DNA from: Cymbidium sinense
Lineage: Eukaryota > Streptophyta > Magnoliopsida > Asparagales > Orchidaceae
Length of the DNA: 64,000 nucleotides
Direction of reading: 5' to 3'
Assembly (NCBI GenBank): GCA_021442155.1
Contig: CM038215.1
Coordinates: forward strand, 213,832,982-213,896,981
Positions 23,846 through 36,447 of this stretch are shown here, piece by piece (position 1 is the stretch's first letter; each line of letters starts with the position of its first letter). Both the position numbers and the translations under genes were made by a program. The notes under the pieces are model-generated. The model did not search any database and was not told the origin of the DNA. It worked only from the letters and a program-made list of their open reading frames with translations.

Positions 23846-26597
23846 ATCTAACAAACTTAGCTTCCTTTCTTTAAAAATCCTCATTGCAATGAAATATCTC
23901 TTCTTTTAGCTTTTTATTCATCTTAGCCATATGTGTAAGGTCCAAAGTGGCCTTATTCTTCTCCTCCACTCACTGACTACCTCTACGTGATGATCTTTGA
24001 ATTTTTCCTTAATGGATTGAGGTTCTTTCTTTATAGTCACTAGTCTAGTCTTCATGGCAAAGGCGTATTTCCACTTGAAAAAAAACTTCTATCAAATCTC
24101 CCAGTTCGATTGCCACATTATAACTTGATCGATCATATAGTATAATGCAGTTATCTGAAGGGAATATACTTTAGAAGATTATCAAATATCTTGGTAAAGA
24201 TTGTCTTCCTGAGTTTATAGGCTTCACTAGTGTGCTCAGGAAATTTTGGAGTATAGTTATCATTACCATACTCACCCTCATCTTCTTCCTCCTCTTTAGA
24301 CTCACCTTTCTATTAGAAACCTTGATGAGTCAAGCTCATGGTCGTCTTCCTCTACTTTCTCAAAGTTATACTCAACCCAACCTCATTGATGGCCTTCGTG
24401 GGGACTATACTTAGTCTTGCCTCATGGTCGACCTCAGTGGGAGCCAACCTACCTTCAACAACTTTATGCATGCACTCCTCCAGGAAGTTAACCATGTTAG
24501 GGTGAAGTGGAGGGGGTGTCGAGGTTTCCTTCTTAGAAAGGAACAAGCAAAATAATTAGAATGGGAAAGTTAGAAAAATTCATAACCAATAATGAGTAAC
24601 TCATCACAAAGGACACTTATGACTTTGTTGAAGTGGAGGTAAAGGAAAATGTTCAAGTTCTGCCTATCACTTTTTCTAGCGTCATACTCTCTTGGGCATC
24701 CAGCTTGGTGAGTGCCATCACCTTACTAGACAAGAAGGTAGAAGTAAAAGTTAGCACTAACCATAGTGACAAGCTCTTGATGAAAAAGAGCTTCGAGCAC
24801 TGTCGTTGCACCTTGTTGGCTAGACCATAATTTTTAGCAAAGTCACAAAAAATTGCACAAATTCATCTTGATGGCCCTTTAACATAAAGACTCACTAGAA
24901 AAGGTTCAAGCTCTAAGGTAGATTCTCTTCCCATAAAAAAAGAATGAAAGTGGTAATACTCACCAATAAGTTCAGAATAACTTGAGCTGGAACCAACTTG
25001 TAGAAATTCAAGATGTCGGCTCACATGTAAGGAAGAGGGAGCTATAACCCATTCTTGAAGTGGGCAAGGGGAATACACAACTAGCCTAATCAAGTAGTGT
25101 TGAATATCTTGTGCTTTTGGATACTCATTGTAGTCTAGATTTCCACAAGTAGTGGTAAGGATTGTGTTGGACTAATCCAAATATACAATTCCTTACCCAA
25201 ATACATAAGAATGTCAAATCCACCTTCCCTATGAGTGCCATTATGAGAGAGGCTTAGATAAGAGTAAAGGTGTGATCTACTAACTAGAAAGAAACTCTAC
25301 TTGCTAGAAGATGAAGGAGTAAAAAAGATTGAACAACACAAGATAAGAATAAATTTTTAGATGAAGTAAGATGTAGTAATGTGGATGTCACATCAAGCTT
25401 TAAATAAAAAATGATTCCTTGATTCTGTAAATCTCATAGGAAACACAAATGACAATACAATTAAATAATGATATAAGTAAACTTGATGAAGAAAAAATGG
25501 CAAGTAGAGAAAATAAATATTTTATATTAAAATTTATGAAAAATAGATCATAACATAGACTTATTATGACCCATATGCGTTATTTTTGAGCAGTTTAATG
25601 ATGGGGTCCAAGTGCCACTCTTCGTTGAGTCTACCTTTCTTGCACACATAATCTAATAAAACATTTGTGCCAAAAAGGAGGAGAGAAGTCCCCTACAACT
25701 TGATTGAGCTCTGAAGCAAAGTTAGCCTGGCCTTTATAATTGTAAAAATTTTCAAAGACTCCACCTCCACGGACTACCTTCATTGTGACTCCAACTCCAA
25801 CAACACTCACAAATTTCCTATTTCCTACCTTGATGAGTCTAAAGCATTCTTTAGGATGATGACCTCCCTTGATCGAACAGCGAGCCCAGACAAGTCAGTA
25901 AGAACTAGTGCCTTTCTCTTGAAGTCAACCATCCACGATTGAAAAGACTTGCCCCTTGCAGACTCACCACTTTCTTGATAAGTAGAAAGAGAAAATCTCT
26001 GCAGCATCTTCCTAATGTCCATAAAGGTGAAGATGGTCGCTATGTCAAAAGATAAAGCAGATGTCTCAATGACTGCTCTTTGTGGCTATAAACCCTCTAC
26101 TGAGATCATTCTTAGCATCATTGAGTTAGTTAGTGGCAAAGTTGGAGTCACCCCTGGATGACAAGAAAGAAATTCATCAAAAGTGAAAAGGAAATTTCAA
26201 TGAGTGGATTAGCTAAAGGCCAAGCCCTCAAGAATGGATGTCATTACTCAAGAAAATGGAATTCTCCTCATTTAGATCATGACTTAGCAAATCACTCATA
26301 TACAAATGAATAAGTCTCACATAAATACCTAGACTATTAAAAGAGATAACATAATATGGTATCGAGTACCCTTCGTCACCCTCAGTTGATGCCTACACAC
26401 TAGTTATGATTAGCCTCAATCAATGTGGAAGTTTAGGAACATAAATAAAGGAACTTAAAATACAAGATGGGGATAAATATCACCTTAGCTTGGCAATCCT
26501 CTATAATTTCCCTTGAATAGGTGGTTTCCATCAACACTGAATCAAAATAACCTCACTCTCTTCTTCTTCTTCTTCTTCTTCTTCTTCTTCTTCTTCT

Positions 26598-26647
<50 letters not shown>

Positions 26648-26960
26648 TTACTCATAGGTTGCACAAATAGTGGCACAACTAATACACCCTACACCTTTAC
26701 AGGCTGAGTACTTAGTTCCTCTTGTGAGTTCTTCATGACATCTTGAATTAGGGTGACAATGGTCTCATCAATAGGATGGTCCATCGTACTCATCTTAGCT
26801 ATAGAAGGAACGACGGCTTCCTCAGACTTCCTAGCCTTCTTGGCCTTTTTCAAAGACTAGCCTAGAGTATAATAGACTCAATGTCTCCATGAGGTCTCTT
26901 GGCATCCATGGAAATTAAATATGCTTCTTTATAGGCTCAGCAGTGAGAAGAAAGAAGATT
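23846..26960 (-). pseudogene. Unrecognised coding-like relic on the minus strand
   Basis: Read on the minus strand from about 26900, several stretches keep protein-like composition between stops. KKARKSEEAVVPS is near 26830. A 65-codon frame at 26022-25825 (MDIRKMLQRFSLSTYQESG...) is followed by a coding-like run near 25800-25640 that includes KVVRGGGVFENFYNYKGQ. A 76-codon frame (25093-24863) and a 64-codon frame (24546-24352) follow. I do not recognise the family. It may be an antisense extra ORF or gag of a Tat-type element, since such elements can carry antisense ORFs, or a captured host gene. It is broken by many stops and by a microsatellite at 26560-26647. Confidence 0.35.
26560..26647 (+). 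repeat. Compound microsatellite (TTC)n (TC)n (AC)n
   Basis: A pure run of TTC repeats (about 14 units) passes into about 15 TC units and then about 8 AC units. The TTC/TC part is an uninterrupted homopyrimidine strand of about 72 bases. The open frame over it (26513-26707) is a low-complexity artefact. Confidence 0.95.
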
Positions 26961-28300
26961 TGTTCAAGCAACCTGCACATTACATTATAGAGTACTTTAA
27001 TGGGAAATAAAGGTCCATTTTATAGCCCATAGAGGCCTAAACACGTTAGAAGAAGAATCAAGTCAAAAGGGGATGTGACCCTTTATAATTATATACAATA
27101 TTTTTTTCATTAAATGCTTATAGCTTATCATTCATTTCATTCTTCTAACCTTTTTATGAGTCATCTCTATAAGGAGTAGAAGAATTGGGGAGCTAAATGT
27201 ACTTCCAAAGAAACAAATAAGTAAGATTGCTTTTCCAAGCGAGACTAGCAACACAGGTGAGCCTGTAAGACAAGCTACTTAGTAATAAAGACTAACCCTA
27301 AGGAGGGTGAGGTAAAAATGACTTAGGAAATAGACCAAAGGTACTAACCTTGAATCTAGTCACCCATAATAGGCTAGCGACTAAAGGAGGTCAAATGGTC
27401 ATAGCAACCTAAACTCAATAAGTTGATCTCTACTTACACATCTACATGAAAAATGAGCTACTCACCTCTTATATCGATCAAGTCACCACTCGCTTACATG
27501 TACTCTCTTAGAGCTAAATCGAGCACCTGTTTAAACCTGACTTGCCTAATATGTACTTACCTAATGTAAATACCCTACCAATAATATAAACGGGGGCACC
27601 TTTTTTTATGGAATACTTTTTTCCTCTTCTCCTTTTTCTATCAACCTTCATACTCAAATTTAGAGTGAAACAAATTTCATTATCTCTTCACACATTTTTC
27701 ATTTTTTATTTGACATATTTTGTCTAACTCTATTTTTCGCATATCTTAAAAGGCTCTATCTCAATCCATAGATAGTTTTGGATTCAACAAATTCATTATA
27801 ATAATAAAAGAATTATATAATAAATTGACTTTTTTGCTATTATGAACATAACGAGTTTTAGGCAATAGTTTGCAAAAGAACGTATTATTTAAGGATTAGC
27901 AAAATAAATTTTTTGATGGAAGAACCAATAAATGGATTACACATGAATGCTAAAAAGTAATAGTCATAGCTTTTATGAGATTTGATCATGATAATGAACA
28001 TATAGAATACGTATTAATGATATAAAAATAGGAGGTCTTTTTTAATTTGTGAATTGATAATACTCATTCAGTAATAAAATATTTATATCGAAGTTTTGAG
28101 ATAAGTTTACTGATTAGTGAAGTAACTTTGTATGATTAACCCTTTTATGTTTTATAGTAGTTTGTGTGTCCATTATTAGTTTAGGTTTTCTATATTAGTA
28201 TCCTTATTATTATTATTATTTTTTTTGTTATATTTTTATCTTTTGTTTTATCATTATTAAATTTCTTTATTAGATTTTGGCTAATTTAACATGATTTAAA
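26961..28300. other. Unclassified, AT-rich
   Basis: I find no convincing frame, element end or tandem repeat. A phrase 'aaacgggggcacc' near 27590 resembles words found near Tat-element ends, but this is too short to use. Confidence 0.3.
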
Positions 28301-28309
28301 TTAATTTTT

Positions 28310-30560
28310 ATATGTAGATTTTGTTGAATTGGCAATGAAAATGATTTTTATGGTGAATGAGAATGAATGGCTCCTCATAACTTTTAAATTTGTGATAATT
28401 AGAATGTAGCTAAAAATTAATGTAAAAGAAGATATAAAAGTGACAAAGAAAGAACTAATAGTTTTGAGATGAATTTAATTGACCTTTTTAGGCTCAGAGA
28501 AAAGCTCAAATTGATCTGTCGATGGCTTAGAGTCATTGACTTTAAATTACCTTATCATATATTTTCTACTCCTAAGGAATATAAGATTGTGAGGAGTGAT
28601 GTTGAAGTGATAAAATGATAGAATAATTGAAAGGAAGTAGTAGGGTTGAAGTGGTGGTTACATTAAAAGATGATAAAGAAGACCATATGTGATTATAAGG
28701 TTTGGAATAATGTTATCCATGTTCTAATCTTATTGCTACAAATAATATTGATTTTGACAGTTATAATGCTAGGCTTCTTTTTACTGAATGTGGTGATGAT
28801 AAAGCACTAGTAGTTGGTGATTGTTTTAATGATGTTATCAATTTCAAGCAATTTCTATGATCCACATCCATTATAGATAATTTTGGAATCAAGATCAAGG
28901 CTGGTGATAAGACCCAAGTTATAGTTACATTCTCTCATTACGAATGTCCTTAGAGAATACAAGCATTATTATGTGTTGATGGTCAAACTTTTAAAGTGAC
29001 AAAATTAGATGAAAGACATTTGTGTCCATGGTAATATAATTGGAAAAATAACTTTCCACATTTATCTAAGTAGCTCAAGAAATATAAGATATTGTGGAAA
29101 ACCATCCAAACATTTCTCTAAAGCACATTAATGAAAGATTGGAGATAATGTTTGGGTTATCATTACCATATATGAAATTATGGCGCTCTAGAGAAACAAC
29201 ACAAATATCATTTTTGGGATAGTAGATGATAATTATAAATGGATATTACATTAAGAGCGAAGCATTACATACAAAAATGATAGTGATGATTATTCATTCA
29301 AGAGATTTTACATCAATTTTTAAGTTTGCATTAATGATTTTCTTATAGGTTATAGACATATATTAGGGCTTAATGCTTGCCATCTTAAATCAAAGTATTT
29401 AAGTTTTTTGTTATTTATCATTACTCTTGATGATAATAATAAACTCTTAAATTTAGCTTTGTAGTGGCTGAAAACAAATCAAGAAATACATTTGGTTGAT
29501 TTGTAGGAGAGATATACACACTTCCTTTAGATCAAATATAAAAAAGGTCTATGAAGGAAAATAGAAATGTCTTCCCTAGTGTAAAGAATAGTGTTTTTGT
29601 GTGATATTTATGGAAAATTTTGAAGAAGTATTTTCATTGTTTTGATAGAACCAACTAGTGGAACTTATTTTGGTCTATTAAAAATAGTTATGAATAAGAT
29701 GATTTTGATTCCAAGTTAATAGAGATATTTAATACCAGCCTAACAGTCCCTTCATATTTGTTTTCTATATCATATAGTGTCAAAAAAAATATTTTTCTTT
29801 GATATGAATAACATAACCATGACAAATAATATAGCTGAACATTCAATGCTTGGATTGGAGAGGCTGGGTGTAAACCAACTATGGACCTCATTGACATTAT
29901 AAAGGGAATGCTTATGAAAAAAAGATCTGAGATGAAGTTAAGTGAAGCTAGATGTCAAAGAGAAATAGCACAATATGCTAAAGTACATTAGAGAATTTAC
30001 TACAAAAAATAGAGCTTCATTATTAGGAAATCAACATCATACAAGGATGAGGTTGAGGGTGAAAGACATGAGGTGAATATTGAAACTAGAGAATTAGTTG
30101 CAAGTTATGAAAAATGACTAGTTTACCATGTATTCACATAATTACATTATTAAGTACAAAGGAACATTCTTTTTAGCATGTTTACAATGATGACGACAAC
30201 CATATTATTAGGAATTATTATTAACAGTTGATATTATCTATGCATTAAATATTTTTATGTTGATTTATAAAAACTACCATGTTTTCATCTTAGGTATAAA
30301 CAAGCATATGAAGTGCAATATCAACACTTCCTGGCAAAGAACAATGGAGTATAGCATATGTCAATGTGATGATTAGTATGCACAAAAGATTAAAATTGAG
30401 AGAAAGGCCTAACAAGAGAATATTTAAGAAATTCTTAGAGAGCAACAACAACAAAAGAAAAAATTTTCACAAATACAATCATTATAGTTTTTGGGGTCAC
30501 CACAAAACCACTTGCAAAAATCCTATGGGGCAATCTTGTCCATGTGGCATTGAAGGCAAT
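28310..30560 (+). pseudogene. Mutator-like (MULE/MuDR) transposase, decayed
   Basis: MULE transposases cut and move DNA elements with a DDE core. Conceptual reading gives the family order. The MuDR N-terminal zinc-binding domain is at about 28800-29030 (FNDVINFKQF; GIKIKAGDKTQVIVTFSHYECP; CVDGQTFKVTKLDERH). Next is LPYMKLWRSRE (29160-29190), then VDDNYKW and FKRFYINF. The core start reads LNACHLKSKYL (29369-29400); the usual DGCHLK aspartate is N (codon 29372-29374). DMNNITMTNNIAEH (29800-29840) and MDLIDIIKGMLMKKRSEMK (about 29880-29935) are late-core blocks. NHYSFWGHHKTTCKNP (30478-30525) is the C-terminal zinc knuckle. Many stops and frameshifts are present, and terminal inverted repeats were not found. 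Confidence 0.85.
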
Positions 30561-31367
<807 letters not shown>

Positions 31368-33577
31368 ATCTTATAAATATTTAATGAGTAAATTATACAT
31401 ATTCATATATATTTATGATTTATAATTTTAAATAGCTCATCATTTTTACCCATTATGAATATTTTATTCAAATGTATTTCAAATGAACAAGCAAAAGTAA
31501 AAAAAATGTATCATTACTTATAATGAAATAAATGAATCACTTCATCTTACTTTTCTTTGGAAAATATGATTTATACTTCTAATGAAGAGATTAGAGAAGA
31601 ACTTATCTTAGTTCAAGTGAGGGTGTTCCTTAACTAAAACATAAATTAGATCCTTCATTTATGGACTTAGAGTCTTATTCTCCTAAAGGAAAAAAAAATT
31701 GTGATGCCCATTTAGAAGTTATAAAATCCTTACAACTTCTATGAATGTGACAAAAAATGATAAAAAAATAATTAACAAGAATTCAGATGAACCTCTGACA
31801 AAGAAATCAGAATTTTGTAGAACACAAGAAAAAGTCAAAGTGAACTATAATGTCTTGGACTGCTCAAGGAAACTATTTCCATTGTTAAGTATTTATGATG
31901 CTTTTAAGTTATCACTAGAGATGCATCAAAATTTTTTCACAACTTTGCAAGAAACAGAATTTTTCCAACCTTGTTTTGCTGAAAAAAAAAGTGAAGAAAA
32001 CTCTCCCTTTAGATAATCAATTATTTTTTAGCTTATCAGATGAAGATCTATTGCTAAAAAATCATTAATCATAATAAACCTTTGTACATGACTACGATGA
32101 TCTATGTAAAGTATCAGTAGGATCTTAACAAATCCTGATCTGCAACGAATGTTTTTATAGTATGAACATTAGAGCTCCTATCACTACATAAAAAATGTTA
32201 TATACAAATAAGCTCATATTGCATGGTTTTAATCAGAAGGAAAAAAGATAATAAACTTTATGACACTACCATTGTTGTTTGATGATTTCAACATTGAAGG
32301 AAAATTTCATGTGATACACACTAATAGTTATTTCCTATGTTAGAATTTGACTTAAAAAGTATCATGATCAAACTAGTTTAATAATCATATTAAATATTAC
32401 TAATATGACTATTATTACATTCAAATTAAATCAATTTCATATAATCATGTTAAATATTATTAATATGATTATTATTACATTCAAATTAAATCAATTTCAT
32501 TGAACCTATGTGCATCTTAGCATAAAGTGAAAATATGAGATGATTCTAACATTATATATATAACATCTTTTTAATCCTATACATTTCTTCTTGAATTATA
32601 GGCACTCATTATGCATAGTTGGGAAATTTAAATGGTCGCATGATTTATTTGATACTAAATCTTATTTAAGAAATAAATATTCATTTTATAAAAAAAATGT
32701 GAAATTGATCCAAACATAACCTATCATGGTTGTAGAGAATAGTATATGTAGATTAGTGTGCATGATTTCACATATACATATATTTACTCACTAAGCATCT
32801 TCGAAAGTCATCCTATATGTCTATATTGTGTGTATTATCATAAATTTGATATTTTATTGCCTTTTGCTACTATGCATATAAACATAATAATGGGGAGAAC
32901 TATTGATTCAAACAAGAAAAGCAATACTTGCCAAAAGATATATATGTGTGTGCGTGTGTACACACACACAAAAACACATTATGTGACCATCACTTGATTC
33001 ATTTGCATTATTATCATATCATTTCACATATGTATCACAAGAAGATATAAGTTGTAGTTTATAAATGAAAATTTCTAAATTTTATCAGTTTGGATGGTGC
33101 ATGTGCATATGGTTATAGAGTCTTAACTCTCCTAAATAACCTTCCCCATTATCTACTTTATTTAGAGTCAAGTAGGAATCTGGTGGGATGCCATCACACA
33201 CATGTTTTTGTTTCATTGGGTTAGCTAATCCATTTTTGACTTTAAATCCAAATCTATAGTAGATTTTATCTGACTTTTGTCATAACATATGATCACATTT
33301 ACATTGTCTCATGTTAAACCATTAGAACACAGTCCATATTTTCTTCATTTGACTTATTCATATTTTTCAATCTAACTAGTTATATCTCAATCCTCATAGA
33401 TCTTCTTCTACTAGTACATTTATATCCTATCTTATTGTCTTTGTGGTATCATCATCATGTAGGATAGTTTACATCATTTTCATGTGGAGCTTAATCTCCC
33501 TCTAATCTTAGAGTCATTTATGATTTTCTTTCATAGTACATGCTATCACATATTGATACATTCATATCATTTGATAT
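31368..33577. other. Unclassified, AT-rich
   Basis: No element or gene is recognised apart from the 60-bp tandem pair noted separately. A 91-codon plus frame at 31741-32016 has a lysine-rich start and a Phe-rich second half (CSRKLFPLLSIYD; LEMHQNFFTTLQE). I cannot assign it and do not call it a gene. Confidence 0.3.
32381..32500. repeat. 60-bp tandem duplication, two copies
   Basis: The 60-bp unit 'ataatcatattaaatattac...tcaatttcat' at 32381-32440 is repeated at 32441-32500 with about four differences (all transitions by eye). A recent local duplication. Confidence 0.9.
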
Positions 33578-34201
33578 GTATTGGTCATCCCCTTATTAGT
33601 TATTTATGTTCATGATGTAGCACATAAAAGAAAGAAAGGACATGTCATAAGGTATAAACCAAAGCTTAAACTTAGGAGAACTTTATTAGACTTTATGTGT
33701 TGTGGATTTATATTTTATGTGTTGTATTATGTAGTAATGGATGTATTTAATCATGTTTAGGTGTCATATCAGAGTTGTGATTGAAGATAAATGAGTTCAT
33801 ATTATTATATTGTATAGGTGTCAATCTAGTGTTGCCTTTCTAACACCTTGGTGCTACATTTTGTAGTATTTAGTATTTTAGTATTTTGTGTATTGGTCAT
33901 CCCCTTATTAGTTATTTATGTTCATGATGTAGCACATAAAAGAAAGAAAGGACATGTCATAAGGTATAAACCAAAGCTTAAACTTAGGAGAACTTTATTA
34001 GACTTTATGTGTTGTGGATTTATATTTTATGTGTTGTATTATGTAGTAATGGATGTATTTAATCATGTTTAGGTGTCATATCAGAGTTGTGATTTAAGAT
34101 AAATGAGTTCATATTATTATATTGTATAGGTGTCAATCTAGTGTTGCCTTTCTAACACCTTGGTGCTACATTCTGTAGTATTTAGTATTTTAGGATAGAG
34201 A
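33578..34201 (+). repeat. 312-bp tandem duplication spanning the LTR/host junction
   Basis: The unit at 33578-33889 is repeated at 33890-34201 with only a few mismatches. Each unit contains 35 bp of pre-insertion flank ('gtattggtcatccccttatta...') followed by the first 277 bp of the chromovirus LTR (TGATGTAGCAC...). Because the unit contains the insertion junction, the duplication must postdate integration. Confidence 0.9.
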
Positions 34202-34590
34202 AGCTAGTGCCTCAACACTAGACTATGGCTCCACGACATTGGTTTATGATGTCACAGGGCTATGAAATGAAGGTTTCAACTTTTATTTTTAGTTTTTGAT
34301 AGTTTTCTCCCCAAGGGACACATCCCTTAGAGTATTGTACTTATTTAAACACCATTTCTAACCTAAAGGAGTACTTTTGGCTTTTATGTGTAAAAATTAA
34401 ATGAAAACTCTTTGGTTGGAGCTTTGTGGCTAGCCATCTGAGGGATTCAATGATCTCTCACTATTGTTCTACTTTGGTGTGTAGAACTTCTTCTAACCTC
34501 TTCCACTTTAGTGACTAGAAGATAGTGGAGCATCTCTTTCTCCACCATCTGCTGAGACATCTTACTCTCTGCAACCCTCCTCCCCACTAA
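33925..34590 (+). mobile_element. 5' LTR of chromovirus element
   Basis: The LTR starts TGATGTAGCAC and ends near 'gcaaccctcctccccacta'. It matches the 3' LTR at 45074-45649 along its whole length, including 'tttaatcatgtttaggtgt', 'aggatagagaagctagtgcc', 'catccc..agagtattgtacttatttaaacaccatt' and 'agatagtggagcatctct'. It is about 665 bp, longer than its partner because of small indels. A duplicated LTR start lies upstream at 33613. The pair is visibly diverged, so the insertion is old. Confidence 0.85.
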
Positions 34591-34593
34591 TTT

Positions 34594-34606
34594 TGGTATT
34601 AAATCC
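34594..34606 (+). promoter_or_regulatory. Initiator-Met tRNA primer-binding site, decayed
   Basis: TGGTATTAAATC lies four bases after the 5' LTR end. The standard site is TGGTATCAGAGC; nine of twelve bases agree and the differences are transitions (C to T, G to A). Confidence 0.65.
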
Positions 34607-35479
34607 CAAGGTTTGGAGGCATGGAGAAAGTGCTCACAAATAATCCATATTAAATCTAAGCAAGGTTAGTTCTATATTTTGGATTTTGTGTAATTTTATT
34701 TATAGAATTATTGATTTTGCTTGGAAGCACATGCTAAATTCATGTGGTAGGAAATTCTATGAATGTTTGTGTTACTACCAATTAGTTATCTCTAATTATA
34801 AAGCCTAGCCTTTTTCTACTTAACCTATCTTCAATCCATCATACTTAAGTAACAACTTGAGTAAGGGAGGGTTCACTAAATAGCCTAACCAGTATACAAA
34901 CCCCTACATAAAAATCAAAATCATATCCTTAAGATCTTATGGTTATTTTTTTTTTTAAGTTTGCTTAATGTTTTGTCATATCCATAAGTTACTTTGTGTT
35001 TATTGAAGGCTAGTCATTTTCAAAAATTTGTGCATCTCATTTGGGTAAATTTTAGTTCACTTATTGCATATTTAAAACTTTCATTTTGACCGTCATACTT
35101 GCATTTTGTTAAACATCATGCCACTCAAATCTCTTAGTTTAGACCAACTAGAGAACTTAACTAAAAGAGTATAAGAGATCTCTATGAGAAGTGAAGACAA
35201 ATTCACTTGGGTAGAATACCTACACATGAACCTCTCTACATAAATTCAAATATTGAGTATTAGGCTTCAAGCGCCACTAACTATTTCATATCTAGATGAG
35301 TTAGAACTTGTACAAGGGGGAAAACATTAAACTTCCTAGAGATGAATATCTTGCAAGAAGACTGGACCAAAGGAACACCCTTAAACAAGACCATCTTAAG
35401 GTCCATGAAACATTGCACCAACCTACAAACTAAGTTAAGATAGAAGGCCCAATGCATAATAATGCTCATGACCCTAATA
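34607..35479 (+). other. Leader and gag N-terminal region of chromovirus
   Basis: Non-coding leader passing into poorly preserved gag. No frame is readable over any length. The minus-strand frame at 35281-35469 is a shadow without motifs. Confidence 0.4.
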
Positions 35480-36240
35480 AATTTTTAGGTTGGTTAATTC
35501 AAAATTTCTTTGATTAGTATCATTTGGATGACTGCCAAAAGATAACATTTGCTAAAATGGAACATGTCATGTGAAAATCTATTGAAATAACATTCTAGTA
35601 AAAGAAGAGAGTTCAGTAGAAACCAATGAATAGAAATAAAAGAAATCCTAAGGACTAAATATTGTTCTAGAAATCATGATAAAAAGCTCCATGAATAATT
35701 GACTTCTCTTAAACAAGGGTCAATAGCAAAATATATGAATACATTTAAGGACTTAATAGCTAGAATTCAATGCACTGATCAAGAGTGGTAAATAGTTAAT
35801 AAATTTTTCATTGCTTTAATATGAGATATTAGGAATGAGGTAGATCTTCATGATCCCCAAACTTTAAAGGCCACCTTTCACTATGGTTTACTCCTACGAA
35901 AACATATGAAAGTTGCATCCACATCTAAGATGAAAGCTCAAGTATCTTCTGAATATCCACCCACATCATAATCTCAAAAGTCTATCATTAAAATTAATCT
36001 TTCTACATTGAACAACCCCACCAAAATGAACCCCACTAAACCTACTTCTAAAATTTTGAAAAAGATAATTTTCTTTAAATTTCATAAGGGTCATATGCAA
36101 AACCAATGTAAAGCAAAAAATCATGTTCCTAGATGAATTGGAAGATTTAAGTGAAGAAGAGGATAACTAAGAGATACATGATGATACACCACTATCTAAA
36201 AGAAGTGGATCTAATATAAATAATCCAATATGACTTATAG
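35480..36240 (+). pseudogene. Chromovirus gag, decayed
   Basis: Gag forms the particle that packages element RNA. Readable blocks include ITFAKMEHVM (about 35545), then SLKQGSIAKYMNTFKDL (35705-35760). IQCTDQEW and DIRNEVDLHDPQTLKATF (35820-35880) follow. A Pro/Thr/Lys-rich linker (NNPTKMNPTKPTSKI, about 36012-36055) comes next, then FFKFHKGHMQNQCKAK (36072-36120). The last is the zinc knuckle, with both N-terminal cysteines changed to F and one residue missing. Several stops break the frame. Confidence 0.75.
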
Positions 36241-36447
36241 GGTGTATGATTATTTCTAGAGAAGAAGAAGACTAGAGAATGAGAAATATATTTTTCAATG
36301 TATAACATATGTAAAAGATAAAAGGTGTAAACTAGTAATAGATGGAGAGAGAGCTATGAATGTTATATCAACTCCACTAGAGTCAATCTTACAACTGAAC
36401 CTCATCCAGAACCATTCCAAGTCAGTTGGGTAAGTTAAACATCCCTA
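36241..36447 (+). pseudogene. Chromovirus protease, N-terminal half (split by solo LTR)
   Basis: CKLVIDGERAMNVISTPL (36327-36380), followed by LNLIQNHSKSVG, matches the retropepsin of plant chromoviruses. There the active-site motif is D-(S/G)-G; here it reads D-G-E, so the site is damaged. The coding stretch ends at 36447, where the solo Ogre-like LTR B begins; the second half resumes at 41741. Confidence 0.7.
36441..36447 (+). repeat. Target-site repeat, left (solo LTR B)
   Basis: 'atcccta' directly precedes the TG start of LTR B and is repeated at 41741-41747 directly after its end. Five bases is the norm for LTR elements; two extra matching bases may be chance. Confidence 0.6.

Noticed and set aside
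29688..29897. 69-codon minus-strand frame
   Set aside because: Shadow of the MULE transposase on the plus strand.
31741..32016. 91-codon frame that might be a small gene
   Set aside because: No motif, no splice signals I can defend, and AT-rich flanks full of stops; left as unclassified.
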